The position numbers were made by a program, and so were the translations under genes. A stretch of 64,000 bases of DNA from Lineus longissimus (lineage: Eukaryota; Nemertea; Pilidiophora; Heteronemertea; Lineidae). The stretch is taken from NCBI RefSeq assembly GCF_910592395.1, contig NC_088325.1:14386109-14450108 (forward strand), in the 5' to 3' direction. Numbering within the stretch: position 1 is the stretch's first letter; each line of letters starts with the position of its first letter. The notes under the pieces were generated by a model, which did not search any database, had not been told where the DNA came from, and saw only the letters and a list, made by a program, of their open reading frames with translations. Shown piece by piece: positions 34,496 through 47,100 of the stretch.

Positions 34496-36884
34496 ATATC
34501 TGCATATCTTTATTACTCGCTAGTTATCATATATCCAAGGCATAGGCCTCATTCACATAGGACGATGTTCGGGAGAAATTCTAGTAGTTGGAGAGATGTG
34601 TAATGTGTGTAGTGCAGCGTAACCTTTTTTTATATAACAGTATTATTCCAGCTCGGTTACAGATCCTTACCCAAGGAGACCTTGAATATCAGTTCCAACT
34701 GGACAAGCATCTTGTGAAGGTCATGTAAGAAATCGTTATACACGCACCAAGAGACGTAGAATTTCGAGTTGGAACTTGGAAAACCTGTCCGTTATGTACG
34801 AGGATCCGGGTTATGCGAGTCCGGTATATGCAAGGTTTACTGACAAAATATTTTTTGGTGCAGCATATATATTCTGCTAGCTATAATGGATTATCTAAGA
34901 AGCTGTAATGCATATTGCTTATTTATACTCAAGTAATGCTTTGTAAAACCTTTCTACGACAGACCTGGTGAAGACTCGGTAGTGTCGTAACATAGCTCCA
35001 ATAGTTTGGTTGATCTACAAAATTGATGAATGTACATTGCACTTCTCTCTTTCTGATATCCATCTTGATCCACTCAGCAACTTCCCTTTCTTGTTGCATC
35101 GTAACGTTCTAATTGATCAATATTCTTTCTGTCAAATGCCTTGAATTTGCCTTTGTTACGTAGTGATGAATACGTACAGCTCTATCTAATCATGCTATTA
35201 GTTACTCATGTTACGCAGTTATAATGCCCTGTCAGTAACAAGTTGTTATCATACCGCACGGCATCGTCAAAACGTAATGACTGGTGGTTGGATTACTAAT
35301 TGCACGCATCTCGGAGTTTCAAATTCCATAAGCACACCGGGTATAAACATTAATGTTTTACATCGGAAGCCCAGTCGAGGTCACGCGGTGAAGCATCACG
35401 ACACTTTTGCACTGGATAACATATCATGCTAAGGCTGGAGACTACACTCCCAAAAAGCTGTGGCGTCTACCAAGTCTTTCCTCCGAGTGACGTCGAGACA
35501 TCAATTAACCGATGCGACGGAGTGTAACTGGAACTTCCAGAGCTTTTGGTTGCGGTGTTGAACCTTTCGCACACGGTTTGACGGAGTCCATGGCCGAATG
35601 ATGAATGGGGATGTCGCCAGATCATTGGTGTTTGTTGACCTCAGGGATAAGTGTTTCGAGATAACGCCTGGCTGGCACTTGTATTAGCTACAGAGTTAAC
35701 GTGTCAATTAGGGCGACACAGATACGCCTTTGAAAATGTGCATAAGTTTGGCGACCGGTGCACATTTCCTGATACAAATACATTATCGTAGAATGGCGGT
35801 TTGATGCTGCGGTGACATCCACAACGTTCCCAATGAACCTTAGCTAGGCAAAGAGAAGTATTTTTCATGAGACCACATGTACAGTTGTTCCATAAATCTG
35901 TCCAAAGAGCTACATTTTAATTGCAAGAAGAGCTGTTGGTGTTTCGACAGGAAAATCTTGCTTATAAACCACATTGATGTAACTGATCCTGTTCGTAGAA
36001 ATTGATTAAAAGACGCGAACAAGAGCAATTAGATCAACGGCGTTGTTAAGCGAAGAACGCTTGGAATAGGGAACACAGTGGCTCACACTCCAAAGCTTGT
36101 CAGTGGTACCGGCTGCTAAGGTACATATCAGTTACTACATGACTGCACTCCAGTGAATGCAGCTAGTTCTCAACAGTTCGAAATCCTGTCCACACTCCCG
36201 CGAGACCCCTGGGGGAGGGGGGGGGTCGTAGTTTGGGGTCCTGCCCACACTCTCTAAACCCCTGACGGAACAAGGCTATAGCCCTCAGTCAGACTGCCAA
36301 TGGTTTGACCGTCGGGGATGACCTGCCCCGACCTCGGGCGTGGTGACTACGTACTACAACACAACAAGCGTCAACCATCCAGGCTTTCAAACTCTTCAGA
36401 ATGAGTCGGTTCCCCTTGATGGCGACGAATGTATGTTGACATAACCCTCGCTGGACTCGGTGGTAGACAAACTGGTTGACCGAACTTGCGTGGAGAACAG
36501 ATTTCAGGCAACAGTAGACCCGTCCGATCGTTTGTTTTTGGTGAAATTGAGGGGTGTAAAGACTGAGGACGCACTAGTAGACTCGTCCAAATCTTTCTCA
36601 AAAGAATCATAGAGGGGTGCAATATTAATGCACTCATTACACCGTTCAATTTCACCAGCCACAAAAGATCGGGCGGGTCCTGATATCAGAATTCTGTTCT
36701 CCACACTAGCACAGTCAATCGATCTTATAGGTACCGGTGAGACCCGTAATGCAGAATTCAGCTCTTTTGCCCACGTTCACGACCGGAAGTCTCCCTAAGT
36801 TCTTGTTTCGGGAGTTTCTGTACAGATAACTAACGACAATTGGCGGAGAATCGCCTTCTTCGAGCTGGAGATTCAGCTGAAAGA
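34496..36884. other. 3' UTR of gene E and intergenic region before the GPCR
   Basis: No exon is recognised. The region contains a G-rich run near 36212-36226 and, at about 36596-36725, the second copy of the dispersed repeat seen at 6340-6480. The leader of the GPCR gene is expected in the last few hundred bases. Confidence 0.5.
36596..36725 (+). repeat. Dispersed repeat, second copy
   Basis: Shares aaaagaat, gaggggtg, atgcactcattac, ttcaccagccaca.aagatc and cagtcaatcgatc with 6340-6480 in the same order. It is diverged, and its nature is unknown. Confidence 0.5.
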
Positions 36885-38227
36885 ATGGCGGACGATACAA
36901 ACACATCGGTGACCATATGGACGGATGGTGATATACCAAGATACGAGGATTTGAGGTTAGCTCTGATTTGGGTCAAACAGATCCTCCCCACCATTACAAT
37001 GATTGTCGGGATATTTGGCAATACTATTTCTCTCATGATCTCTACAAATAAGAAGTATAGACGCATCAGCACAATGGTATACATGAGTGGTTTGGCGGCT
37101 GTTGACAATCTTTTTTGCATGGTCATGTTGGTGATCGCCTGTTTTATCAATATTGGCTATAATATAAAATTGCCGCACAAGACTATCATAAGCATGTGAG
37201 TATAACATATATCAGTCAAAACAACTTATTGGTACCAATCGTCTCACCAGATGGCATAATGGCGTATGATATACGCCATTATTACATAATATGTGCACTC
37301 GCCATTTTGTAATATCGCATCATCCGGACGAAGCAGGATTCTGATTGGTGGAGAGAAGCTCAAAATGGTGGCAAGGATTGATCGTCACGGTATGCCGTTG
37401 GTATGCGTGATGCACGTGTTTAGCTAAGTGGTGAAGAGGGAAACCATGGAGTCTGCAGTAGGCCCTAAGATATTCTCTCCTCATTCATTTAATTCTTATT
37501 TTCTTCCAGAGCGTTACAAGGTGCCTTGTACTCGTTCGCAATCAGTTCGAGGCTAATTCTCGCAGCCATGACAGTCGACCGCGCCTTCGCAGTGATGTTT
37601 CCGCTGAAAGCCAAGGTTTTATGCTCAGCCTCGAGGGCGAAGAGAACAGTCATTATTTTAACTCTACTCTCGGTGACATGGAACGTACACTTTTTCTTCA
37701 TGGCTGAATTTCAGTTTGAGGGAACAGAACATGAAATAATCCTCTATCCTTATTTACCCGCTTTCCCGCTCGTAGAACAAATTGTTTCCTTCGTCACTTT
37801 GGGGCTCGGGGTTATTATTCCTTTCGCCGTCATCATCATATCAAATATTTTGATTATAACACATTTCAAGCGGGCAAGTATTTCACGAAATAAGATGGCC
37901 GAATCGGAAGCTGGAAAAGCGCCTGAAAACGGTCATCTTGTTAGAATGCTAATTTCTGTATCTCTAGCGTTCGTTATATTATGTCTGCCGTACAGCGTCA
38001 AAGATATCGTTATGATTTTCCCAGAGATGGCCGCTATTTACGACCTGAGCGACCCCTATTGGGTTTGGCGGTTGAGTGTAATTCATGAATCGTTTGCGGT
38101 TTCTACGACTACAAATCATGCTGTGAACTTCTATATCTACGTTCTCGGGGGCGGCCAGCGGTACAGAACTGAAGCAAGGAATGCTCTGAAGTGCACGGCC
38201 CGCACTAATGGAAGGAGGAATTATTAA
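36885..38227 (+). CDS. Rhodopsin-like (class A) G-protein-coupled receptor
   Basis: Two exons, 36885-37195 and 37510-38227 (342 aa), joined in phase 2. The N terminus is short with an N-glycosylation site (NTS). Helix 1 carries GIFGNTISLMI, helix 2 LAAVDNLF, and the end of helix 3 has TVDRAFAVMFPL. This is a DRA triplet in place of the usual DRY/DRF, followed by the class A P in loop 2. Helix 5 is GVIIPFAVIIISNILI, helix 6 has FVILCLPYSV and helix 7 NHAVNFYIYVLGG, a variant of NPxxY. These features fit invertebrate peptide or orphan receptors. I cannot name a ligand. An in-frame TTG-initiated extension upstream exists, but the ATG at 36885 gives a normal N terminus. A partial copy of the last exon lies downstream. 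Confidence 0.85.
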
Positions 38228-38318
38228 CGTGCATGCATCCCTACTGTGGCATTGTCTGCTAAGAAATGCGATCCAGCATGGCGTCGTCGGCACGGCACGG
38301 CCCATTAATACATTCTCG

Positions 38319-38516
38319 TCATGATTATCCCGGAGATGGCCGCTATTTACGACCTGAGCGACCCCTATTGGGTTTGGCGGTTGAGTGTAATTCATGAATC
38401 GTTTGCGGTTTCTACGATGACAAATCATGCTGTGAACTTCTATATCTACGTTCTCGGGGGCGGCCAGCGGTACAGAACTGAAGCAAGGAATGCTCTGAAG
38501 TGCAGCCCGCACTCCA
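38319..38516 (+). pseudogene. Partial duplicate of the GPCR helix 6-7 region
   Basis: This segment repeats 38011-38206 of the GPCR exon almost base for base (helix 6 end, loop, helix 7, start of the C-tail). There are a few substitutions, such as tttccca to atcccgg and acgact to acgatg. It begins after about 90 bp of unrelated sequence. It lacks helices 1-5 and a splice acceptor in phase, so it cannot make a receptor. It is either a local duplication remnant or an unused alternative 3' piece. Confidence 0.75.
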
Positions 38517-39508
38517 TTCACACATTCTCCTCATTGCGATTCACTATCCCGCTCCTTATAGACACACAACCGGTATAGAACGTATGCTGATGATGCCTGG
38601 CTACTGACACCAACCAGCAACCCCACGGACAACATGCTATACCCAAAAACTAGGTTTTCACCACTATAGAACACCTGTACTGGGCGGACCGGGTTTTTTA
38701 AAACCGAAGACCATTTTCAGCAGGATCACGGTTAACGTTAATGCAAGCGACTACCACAACAGATATTTTGTGACGCAAATTATTAAAAGAGTTCTAATTA
38801 TAAAAGTACGCACTTTTTTTCTTGTTTAATAACTATCTAATTGTTAATTTTATATTTTTATTATATATAAAATGTTAAAATATTGATAATCTAGTATCAA
38901 ATTGGTATTTTATTGAACTATGGAACATGTGAGTTTTTAAAAATCGCCTCACTTTTGTAACTCAGTTGATTTAAAAAATAAAATGGCGAACTTTCTTTGT
39001 TCATTCCCGCATTTAGAGCATAAACCTCAAATTTCTATGTGAAGTCATTGTTTCATGTCTTCAAAATTTCGTCCATATCAGATATCGATACATGTTTTAT
39101 TGTTAAAAGACTTCAATTTTGAATTTTTGCGTAGATATTTTGCGTATTGGCGTGGCAAAAGAGAAAGCGCATCAAATCAATCAATTAATGACCAATTCAA
39201 TGCCAATGGCAATGCCATCATCAAAACTGTTTCTCTTTCTGCCACTCTGTGGTGGCCATGGTGGCTGTGCGTTTGGAAAGCCAGCTGAATTGGAGTCAAC
39301 CAATGCATCGTTTAGGTTGCTTCGATTGTTGAAATTCCTTATCAGATATGCATCATTCATCACACCACTCCTAGTCCTATTGTCCTAAATGTTACCCTTA
39401 AAAGCATGTCTATTGTCACTAATGTCAGTTGTTTCAGTTCCTTAAAAGATGCATTTTTTATTTTTACAGCTGCCTTGGCCCTTGACATGCTTGAAACTCT
39501 TATGAAAG
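38517..39508. other. Intergenic, AT-rich; 5' UTR exon of the zinc-finger gene at the end
   Basis: Mostly AT-rich sequence without exons. A splice acceptor (tttttacag, ending at 39469) starts the exon that contains the zinc-finger start codon, so at least one non-coding upstream exon probably lies before it. Confidence 0.45.
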
Positions 39509-41258
39509 ATGTCTGAACTGAGCAACAGTGGCGCTGGTGATAGGAGTGTGAAGTCGGTGAATCCGTGTCTCGGACAGCATAAAGGCAGCAAAGATGACTT
39601 TGATGAATCATCTGGGGTTGATATCAAGAAAGAACCTGATGAACTGGCCTGTGGTCTCTATGGTTCATATGAACCACATCCTTCCATTGATGCACATGAT
39701 CAGTTGACGACTGCTAATTTCAAAACCGGGCTGGACTCCATTGATCAGTTTAGTTCAAACATTAAAACGGAGGTCGACTCTTGTGATGAGTTTAGTTCAA
39801 ACATTAAAACAGAGGTGGACTCTGCAGAAGGTGATGCACATGAGCCCGATCATGATCCAGCTCGTGATCTAGGCGAAGTGAAGGTAAAGTGTGAACCAGC
39901 TGATGACTATGGATTTGAGCCAGGTTCAAGATCTGATGAGTTGGAAGAAGCTGGAACTGATTTGGGGCCGGTTCCGCTCAACCTGATACCGGCTGCAAGA
40001 AGCCAAGGTCTGCTGAGAATTGACATTGAAGACCCGCTTCACCCTGTACCTCGTGGAGGTCGTGTGAAGGAGGAGCCTCTGGAAGGAGACATGGAGGAGA
40101 GCTTGTCTGGTTTCGATGGAGATGCAGCCTCCGGTGATGTAAGTTTATATTTTAAAAGGCAATAGAGTGCTGTCATCTTGTATATGCGCCATCGATGTTG
40201 ACAACACCTGAACTGGAATCTGATTTGGATTAGAAGACGTATCTACGCCATCTCATTTCTGTACTACTAGAGCCTTCATCTGATATGATCCTGTGATTAC
40301 AGAGTTTGGCAGAAGTACACGCCTACCTTGTTCTTGCCAGCATTTTCTGTCTTGAATTTGAAGTGTCATCACAGCCAGCTCAAACACCACCAGCATGTAA
40401 TTGCCCTTTTAAAACTTACGTTTATTCTATTCTCTTCCAGCAGAATATGGAAGATGATGAAACCGGTAAGTTCAGTTCTTTTTAAAAATCATTCTGAGTT
40501 CAAAGGGAAAATGTGGTGATGCCCATTTGTCATCAACCAGATGTCAGATGAACTTACTTGTTGTCTTGTTGTATCTTGCAGTTTCAACGTTTGACTACAA
40601 TAGTGAAATCAAGTCTAAAAGACAAAGAAAAGAGGCTTTCTGTTCATTCACAAGCTTATCACGTAAAAATAAGAGTGCTGTGGAGAATAAGTCTTATGAC
40701 TGTGGCCTCTGTGGTCAGTTATTCATAAAGAAGAGTCATCTGGCTCAACATGAACGTATTCATACAGGAGAAAGACCATTCAGATGTGACCAGTGTAATA
40801 AGGCATTCAACACCCACAGTAATCTGGTACAACATAAACGAATTCATTCTGGTGAAAAACCATTTGCCTGTGACCAGTGCGATAAAACATTCACACAGAG
40901 TAACCATCTCCTTCATCATAGATACATCCATACAGGAGAAAGACCATTCAAATGTGACCAGTGTGATAAAACGTTTACTACTAAAGGTAATCTTGTGAAG
41001 CATACTCGTATTCATTCAGGAGAAAGACCATTTGCCTGTGACGAGTGTGATAAGATGTTCACACAGAGAGTTCACCTCAACCAGCACAAAACTATTCATA
41101 CCTGTGGTAAAACATTCACCGAATCTGGTTTTGAGCAACATATTCATACAGGAGAGAGACCATGTTCATGCGACAAGTGTGATGAAACTTTCACACAGAA
41201 AAGTAACCTTGATGAACACCAGCTTATTTGTCATTCATTAGAAAGGCCTTTGTCTTAG
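39509..41258 (+). CDS. C2H2 zinc-finger protein with SUMO-site-rich N terminus
   Basis: Three coding exons: 39509-40138, 40441-40465 and 40582-41258 (443 aa). Residues 1-210 are acidic and contain several sumoylation-type sites: IKKEPDE, NIKTEVDS twice, VKCEP and VKEEP. A 25-bp micro-exon follows. The third exon has an acceptor-proximal VSTFDYNSE segment and about seven C2H2 fingers with TGE(K/R)PF-type linkers. The sixth (CGKTFTESGFEQH) has lost its first cysteine pair and the seventh ends irregularly. It is likely a nuclear DNA-binding regulator. Seven bases after the stop there is a strong donor (aat/gtaagt at 41265), so the transcript may splice on. A second homologous finger exon lies downstream (41811-43657). 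Confidence 0.8.
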
Positions 41259-41810
41259 TACAATGTAAGTCAGTTCATTAAATTTGAGGAATACATTGTG
41301 AGCTTTCTATGGCTGAAGTACAATAATATTGGGACTGAGAGAAGCTGTCCTTCATAGAGGTGTCCTGATTACTGAGGTCAGATTGTACGGAGAGGACTAG
41401 AGAGGGTGTCCTGCTAAGAAAGGTGTGTGCTAAGATGGGCTCTGTAAGGATCATGGGAGTATTCATATCATGGAAACGTGTGTAGATGGCCAATTTAGAG
41501 AGCGATTTAGAAATAAATGAAATCATATTCAGTTGAATATGGTTTGTTGGAATGTGGTTGTTAGCTTGTCTTTCCATGCCAAGTCCCTGCAGTTTGAATG
41601 TGTGGATACATACACATGGATATTTTGACCAAGATTGCAGATGTGGGTATGGGAGCCAGGTGGACCCAATTGCCCCACACTTGGTAACAGAACCACATCG
41701 CCGCTCCAGGGATATTTTGAGCTGAGCACTGAGTTTGTCCCTGAGGTCTGCCCCTGTAAGACTCTCAGTTAGATTAAAAAACTTATCAGATCTTTTGTTG
41801 TATTTTGCAG

Positions 41811-43657
41811 TTTCATCCCAACTGGACCACAGCGATGAGCTCAAGTCAAAGAGTCCTGTTAGAGAGAATGATCGGTCCAATGCAATGGAAGAGCCAACTG
41901 TGATGAAGTCACATGTCTGTCACCTTTGTGGTAAAGCATTCAAGCGGAGATATGATTTGACACGACATGAGCGGATCCATACAGGAGAGAAGCCATTCCA
42001 ATGTGACCAGTGTGATAAGACCTTTGTGTGCAGTAGCGATCGTACGAGGCATGAGCGTATTCACACTGGAGAAAAACCATATGCCTGTGATCAGTGTGAT
42101 AAAACATTCACGTGGAGTATCTCTCTAAATCAACATCGATTAACTCATGAATCGGGCACAGAGCGACCTTTTGCCTGTGATCAGTGTGACGAAACATTTA
42201 AATGGAATAATGCTCTAAATAGACATAAACGTGTTCATACAGTAGAAAAATCAATTGCCTGTGACAAGTGCGAGAAAACATTCAAAGATGAAGTTTCCCT
42301 TGCTAAACATGAGTGTATTCATACTGGAGAAAAACCATTTGCTTGTGACTGTTGTGATACAATATTCAAAGATGAGAATGAACTTACTCAACATGTATGT
42401 ATTCATGCAGGAGAAAAACCATTTGCCTGTGACCAGTGTGATGGAACTTTTTCATGTAGTAATGCTCTTAATCAGCATAAACTAACTCATACAGTGAAAC
42501 AACCATTCAAGTCAGACAGTCTGATGAGCAAGGAGTGCGGTTCTTTGCTCAGGGATTACCAGATTGCTGTAGAGAAGAATAAGCCTTATGTCTGTGGCAT
42601 TTGTTCTAAAGGATTCGGCCAGAAGTATGATCTAACTCGCCATGAGCGTATTCATACTGGAGAGAAGCCATTCAGATGTGTCCTGTGTGGGAAAACTTTT
42701 GGAAGTAATAGTGATCTCACTAGACATAAACGTATTCACACAGGAGAGAAACCATTTGCCTGTGACAAGTGTAATAAAGCATTTAAAGACAAGGGTGACC
42801 TTTCTAAACATAAGCGTATTCACACTGGAGAAAAACCATTTGCCTGTGACCAGTGCGATAAAACATTCACATGGAGTATTTCTCTAAATCAACACAGACT
42901 AACTCATATCGCAGAAAGACCATTTGCTTGTGACCAGTGCGATAAAACTTTCAAGTGGAGTAGTGGTCTCTCAAACCATAAAGCTATAATTCATACCGGA
43001 GAAATAAAAAAACGAGTCGCCCGGCCTCGGAAGAAGGCAACTATAACATGGACAGTCACTGTCAATAGTGGGCTTTGTACTGACAAATCAAAATCAGCCT
43101 TGTTGGGTGATAGTGATCTGTTGGGACCGTATCATATCAAGGGAGTAGAAAGAACATATACCTGTGACGAGTGTGGAAGGACATTCACACAGCGTAACAG
43201 CCTCAATGATCATAAACGGACTCACACAGGAGAAAAACCATTTGCCTGTGATGTTTGTAATAAAACGTTTACGCAGAGTAGTACGCTTTATCAGCACAAA
43301 CGGACGCACTCGGAAGAAAGACTGTATGCCTGTGACCGGTGTGGAAAAACATTCAAGTGGAGTAGTGCACTTACCAAACATAGGCGGACCCATACTGGTG
43401 AAAGACCATTTGCCTGTGACCTGTGTAATAAGACATTTACGCAACGTGGCAGTCTGAATGAGCACAAGTTCATTCATACTGGAGAAAGACTCTTTGAATG
43501 TAACAAGTGTCACAAAACGTTTATACAGCGCAGAGGGCTTCATAAGCATAAATGTCCCATGGCCCATGAGATTAGACTCCCTCTCAAAGGAGACATCCCC
43601 ATGCTGGAGAAAGACGATTTGCCTGTGATCAGTGTTACAGATGCAGTGGTCACCTGA
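41811..43657 (+). CDS. Second zinc-finger terminal exon, about 17 C2H2 fingers
   Basis: The exon starts after ttgttgtattttgcag, nearly the same acceptor as that of the exon at 40582, and begins VSSQLDHSDELKSKS, matching VSTFDYNSEIKSK there. It enters in phase 1, so it could replace that exon after the same 5' exons, giving an 833-residue protein. If it is a separate gene, the first in-frame ATG after the acceptor is at 41885. Fingers come in three blocks, 1-7, 8-12 and 13-17, parted by finger-free linkers. Fingers 3 and 11 are nearly alike (TFTWSISLNQHRLTH), so an internal block was duplicated. Finger 17 is irregular at its end. Confidence 0.75.
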
Positions 43658-44150
43658 TGAAACATAAAGGCTATCAAGGAAGACTGTATGCCTGTGGTCA
43701 TTGTGATAAAAAAGGGACTTGACGACCTTCTTTCAATAGTGTCTTCATGAGTGTAATCCAAAGTCCTACTGCTGAGAATATTGATTATTTGTTTAGATTC
43801 TGTAAACACCATTTATGTTCTCAATGAATAATTTGTTAACAATCTATGAGTTGTTCATTGCCTTTTGAGAATGCTTGAGTTGAAATGTATGTGTCTGTGA
43901 AAGATTGTGACAGTGTCCCACATCTGACCAGATTGTGACAGTCGTCCCACTCTCACTGCTCATCTGTGAAGGTGAAGACAGCTGCCCATGGGCCATTTCA
44001 ATTGGTTACCCTTCGCTGGCGTAAGACCAACTGCCTTGTGTATGCACGAATTGGGAAAAAGTCTACTCTTACCGGCTTAACTAGACCAAAGGCCAACTGA
44101 GAACCATCATTGTGTACATAAGTTGGTGACAGTCTGATCTCTCTTGTGTG
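43658..44150. other. 3' UTR and diverged edge of the satellite
   Basis: The 3' UTR of the zinc-finger transcript, with no clear AATAAA. Around 43905-43950, words such as gattgtgacagt and gtcccac look like decayed versions of the satellite core that follows. Confidence 0.45.
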
Positions 44151-47100
44151 AAACTGCCTGATTTGATTCGACCTGGTTGTGACTGTCTCAACTCTCTCAT
44201 CGTGTAGGCAACATGCTTGAGCTGCATGGCCGGTGTAACAGTAACAAATGCCCCCATGGAAAAAACGTGTGAGCGGTTGTGACTGTCTCAACTCTCTCAT
44301 CGTGTTTGCAACATGCTTGAGCTGCATGGCCGGTGTAACAGTAACAAATGCCTCCGTGGAAAAAACGCGTCAGCGGTTGGGACTGTCTCAACTCTCTCAT
44401 CATGCTTGGGCTGCATGGCCCAATTCGGTCTCATCCTGACTATCTGATCACAACGTGTTGGAAAAGTTGTGGAGCTGCCAGTCCGGTTACGTGACCATGG
44501 TCTTAATAACCAAGCAACACAACCTGTCCTACAATTATTAGGGAGTGGGAGAGGGACTTGCACAATCTGGTCTGGGCTCCTCGATGTCCATGAGTTAATT
44601 CAAACCGTCTGAAACAAGCCAGAGACACAGTCTGTGCTATAATCAATACGAGGTGAGACAGTCACAACCAGACCGTATCAGACCTGTCAATCCCACCAAG
44701 ATACCAACAGTGCGAGAGCTGCGATGAACCAAACTGATTGGTCTGATTGTGGCTGTCCCATCTCTCACCATTTGAAAAAAAAACGGTCTGTTTGTGACCG
44801 TCCCGTCTCTAAACGTGTTAGCGGTTGGGACTGTCTCATCTCTCTCACTGTGTTGGCAACAACGAATGACTCCGCCAGGTCAAAGTCGGTCTGGTTGCGA
44901 CTGTCTGTTCTCCCCTAAGGTGTGTTGGTAATACGACGTACATGTAGCTGCCAAGTCCGATTCAGTCCAGTTGTGACTGTCTCAGCTCTGACAGTGGCGC
45001 TGCCATTCTGCCATCTCAGTGCGAGAGACGAGACAGTCACCAATAGAGGCAACCAGACGACGGGAAAGATTTGCCACTGAATCAGTCCTGTTTATCTCTG
45101 CTCTCTGATCGTCGGTCTGGCTGTGACTGTCTCATCTCCCCTAAGGTGTGTTGGTAATACGACGTACATGTGGCTGCCAAGTCCGATTCAGTCCAGTTGT
45201 GACTGTCTCAGCTCTGACAGTGGCGCTGCCATTCTGCCATCACAGTGCTGTTGGTGACTGTCTGATCTCTCTTGTGTGAAACTGCCTGGTTCGATTCGAC
45301 CTGGTTGTGACTGTCTCAACTCTCTCATCGTGTTTGCAACATGCTTGAGCTGCATGGCCGGTGTAACAGTAACAAATACCCCCATGGAAAAAACGTGTGA
45401 GCGGTTGTGACTGTCTCAACTCTCTCATCGTGTTTGCAACATGCTTGAGCTGCATGGCCGGTGTAACAGTAACAAATGCCCCCATGGAAAAAACGTGTGA
45501 GCGGTTGGGACTGTCTCAACTCTCTCATCGTGTTTGCAACATGCTTGAGCTGCATGGCCGGTGTAACAGTAACAAATACCCCCATGGAAAAAACGTGTGA
45601 GCGGTTGTGACTGTCTCAACTCTCTCATCGTGTAGGCAACATGCTTGAGCTGCATGGCCGGTGTAAAAGTAACAAATGCCCCCATGGAAAAAACGTGTTA
45701 GCGGTTGGGACTGTCTCAACTCTCTCATCGTGTTGGCAACATGCTTGGGCTGCATGGCCGGTGTAACAGTAACAAATGCCCCCATGGAAAAAACGTGTGA
45801 GCGGTTGTGACTGTCTCAACTCTCTCATCGTGTAGGCAACATGCTTGAGCTGCATGGCCGGTGTAATAGTAACAAATGCCCCCATGGAAAAAACGTGTGA
45901 GCGGTTGGGACTGTCTCAACTCTCTCATGGTGCTTGGGCTGCATGGCCCAATTCGATCTCATTATGACTATCTGATCACAACGTGTTGGAAAAGGTGTGG
46001 AGCTGCCAGTCCGGTTACGTGACCATGGTCTTGATAACCAAGCAACACAACCTGTCCTACAATTATCAGGGAGTGGGAGAGGGACTTACACAATCTGGTC
46101 TGGGCTCCTCGATGTCCATGAGTTAATTCAAACCGTCTGAAACAAGCCAGAGACACAGTCTGTGCTATAATCAATACGAGGTGAGACAGACACAACCAGA
46201 CCGTATCAGACCTGTCAATCCCACCATGATACCAACAGTGCGAGAGCTGCGATGAACCAAACTGATTGGTCTGATTGTGGCTATCCCATCTCTCACCATT
46301 TGAAAAAAAACGGTCTGGTTGTGACCGTCCCGTCTAGATCTCTAAACGTGTTAGCGGTTGGGACTGTCTCATCTCTCTCATTGTGTTGGCAACAACGAAT
46401 GGCTCCGCCAGGTCCAAGTCGATCTGGCTGTGACTGTCTCTTCTCCCCTAAGGTGTGTTTGGAACACGACGTACATGTGGCTGCCAAGTCCGATTCAGTC
46501 CAGTTGTGACTGTCTCAGCTCTGACAGTGGCGCTGCATTCTGCCATTTTAGTGCGAGAGACGAGACAGTCACAACCAGAAGCAACCAGACGACGAGAAAG
46601 ATTGGACACTGAATCAGTCCTGTTTATCTCTGCTCTCTGACCGTCGGTCTGGCTGTGACTGTCTCTTCTCCCCTAAGGTGTGTTTGGAACACGACGTACA
46701 TGTGGCTGCCAAGTCCGATTCAGTCCAGTTGTGACTGTCTCAGCTCTGACAGTGGCGCTGCATTCTGTCATCACAGTGCTGTTGGTGACTGTCTGATCTC
46801 TCTTGTGTGAAACTGCCTGGTTCGATTCGACCTGGTTGTGACTGTCTCAACTCTCTCATCCTGTTGGCAACATGCTTGAGCTGCATGTCCGGTGTAACAG
46901 TAACAAATGCCCCTATGGAAAAAACGCGTTAGCGGTTGGGACTGTCTCAACTCTCTCATCATGCTTGGGCTGCATGGCCCAATTCGATCTCATTATGACT
47001 ATCTGATCACAACGTGTTGGAAAAGGTGTGGAGCTGCTGTCCGGTTACGTGACCATGGTCTTGACAACCAAGCAACACAACCTGCCCGACAATTATCAGG

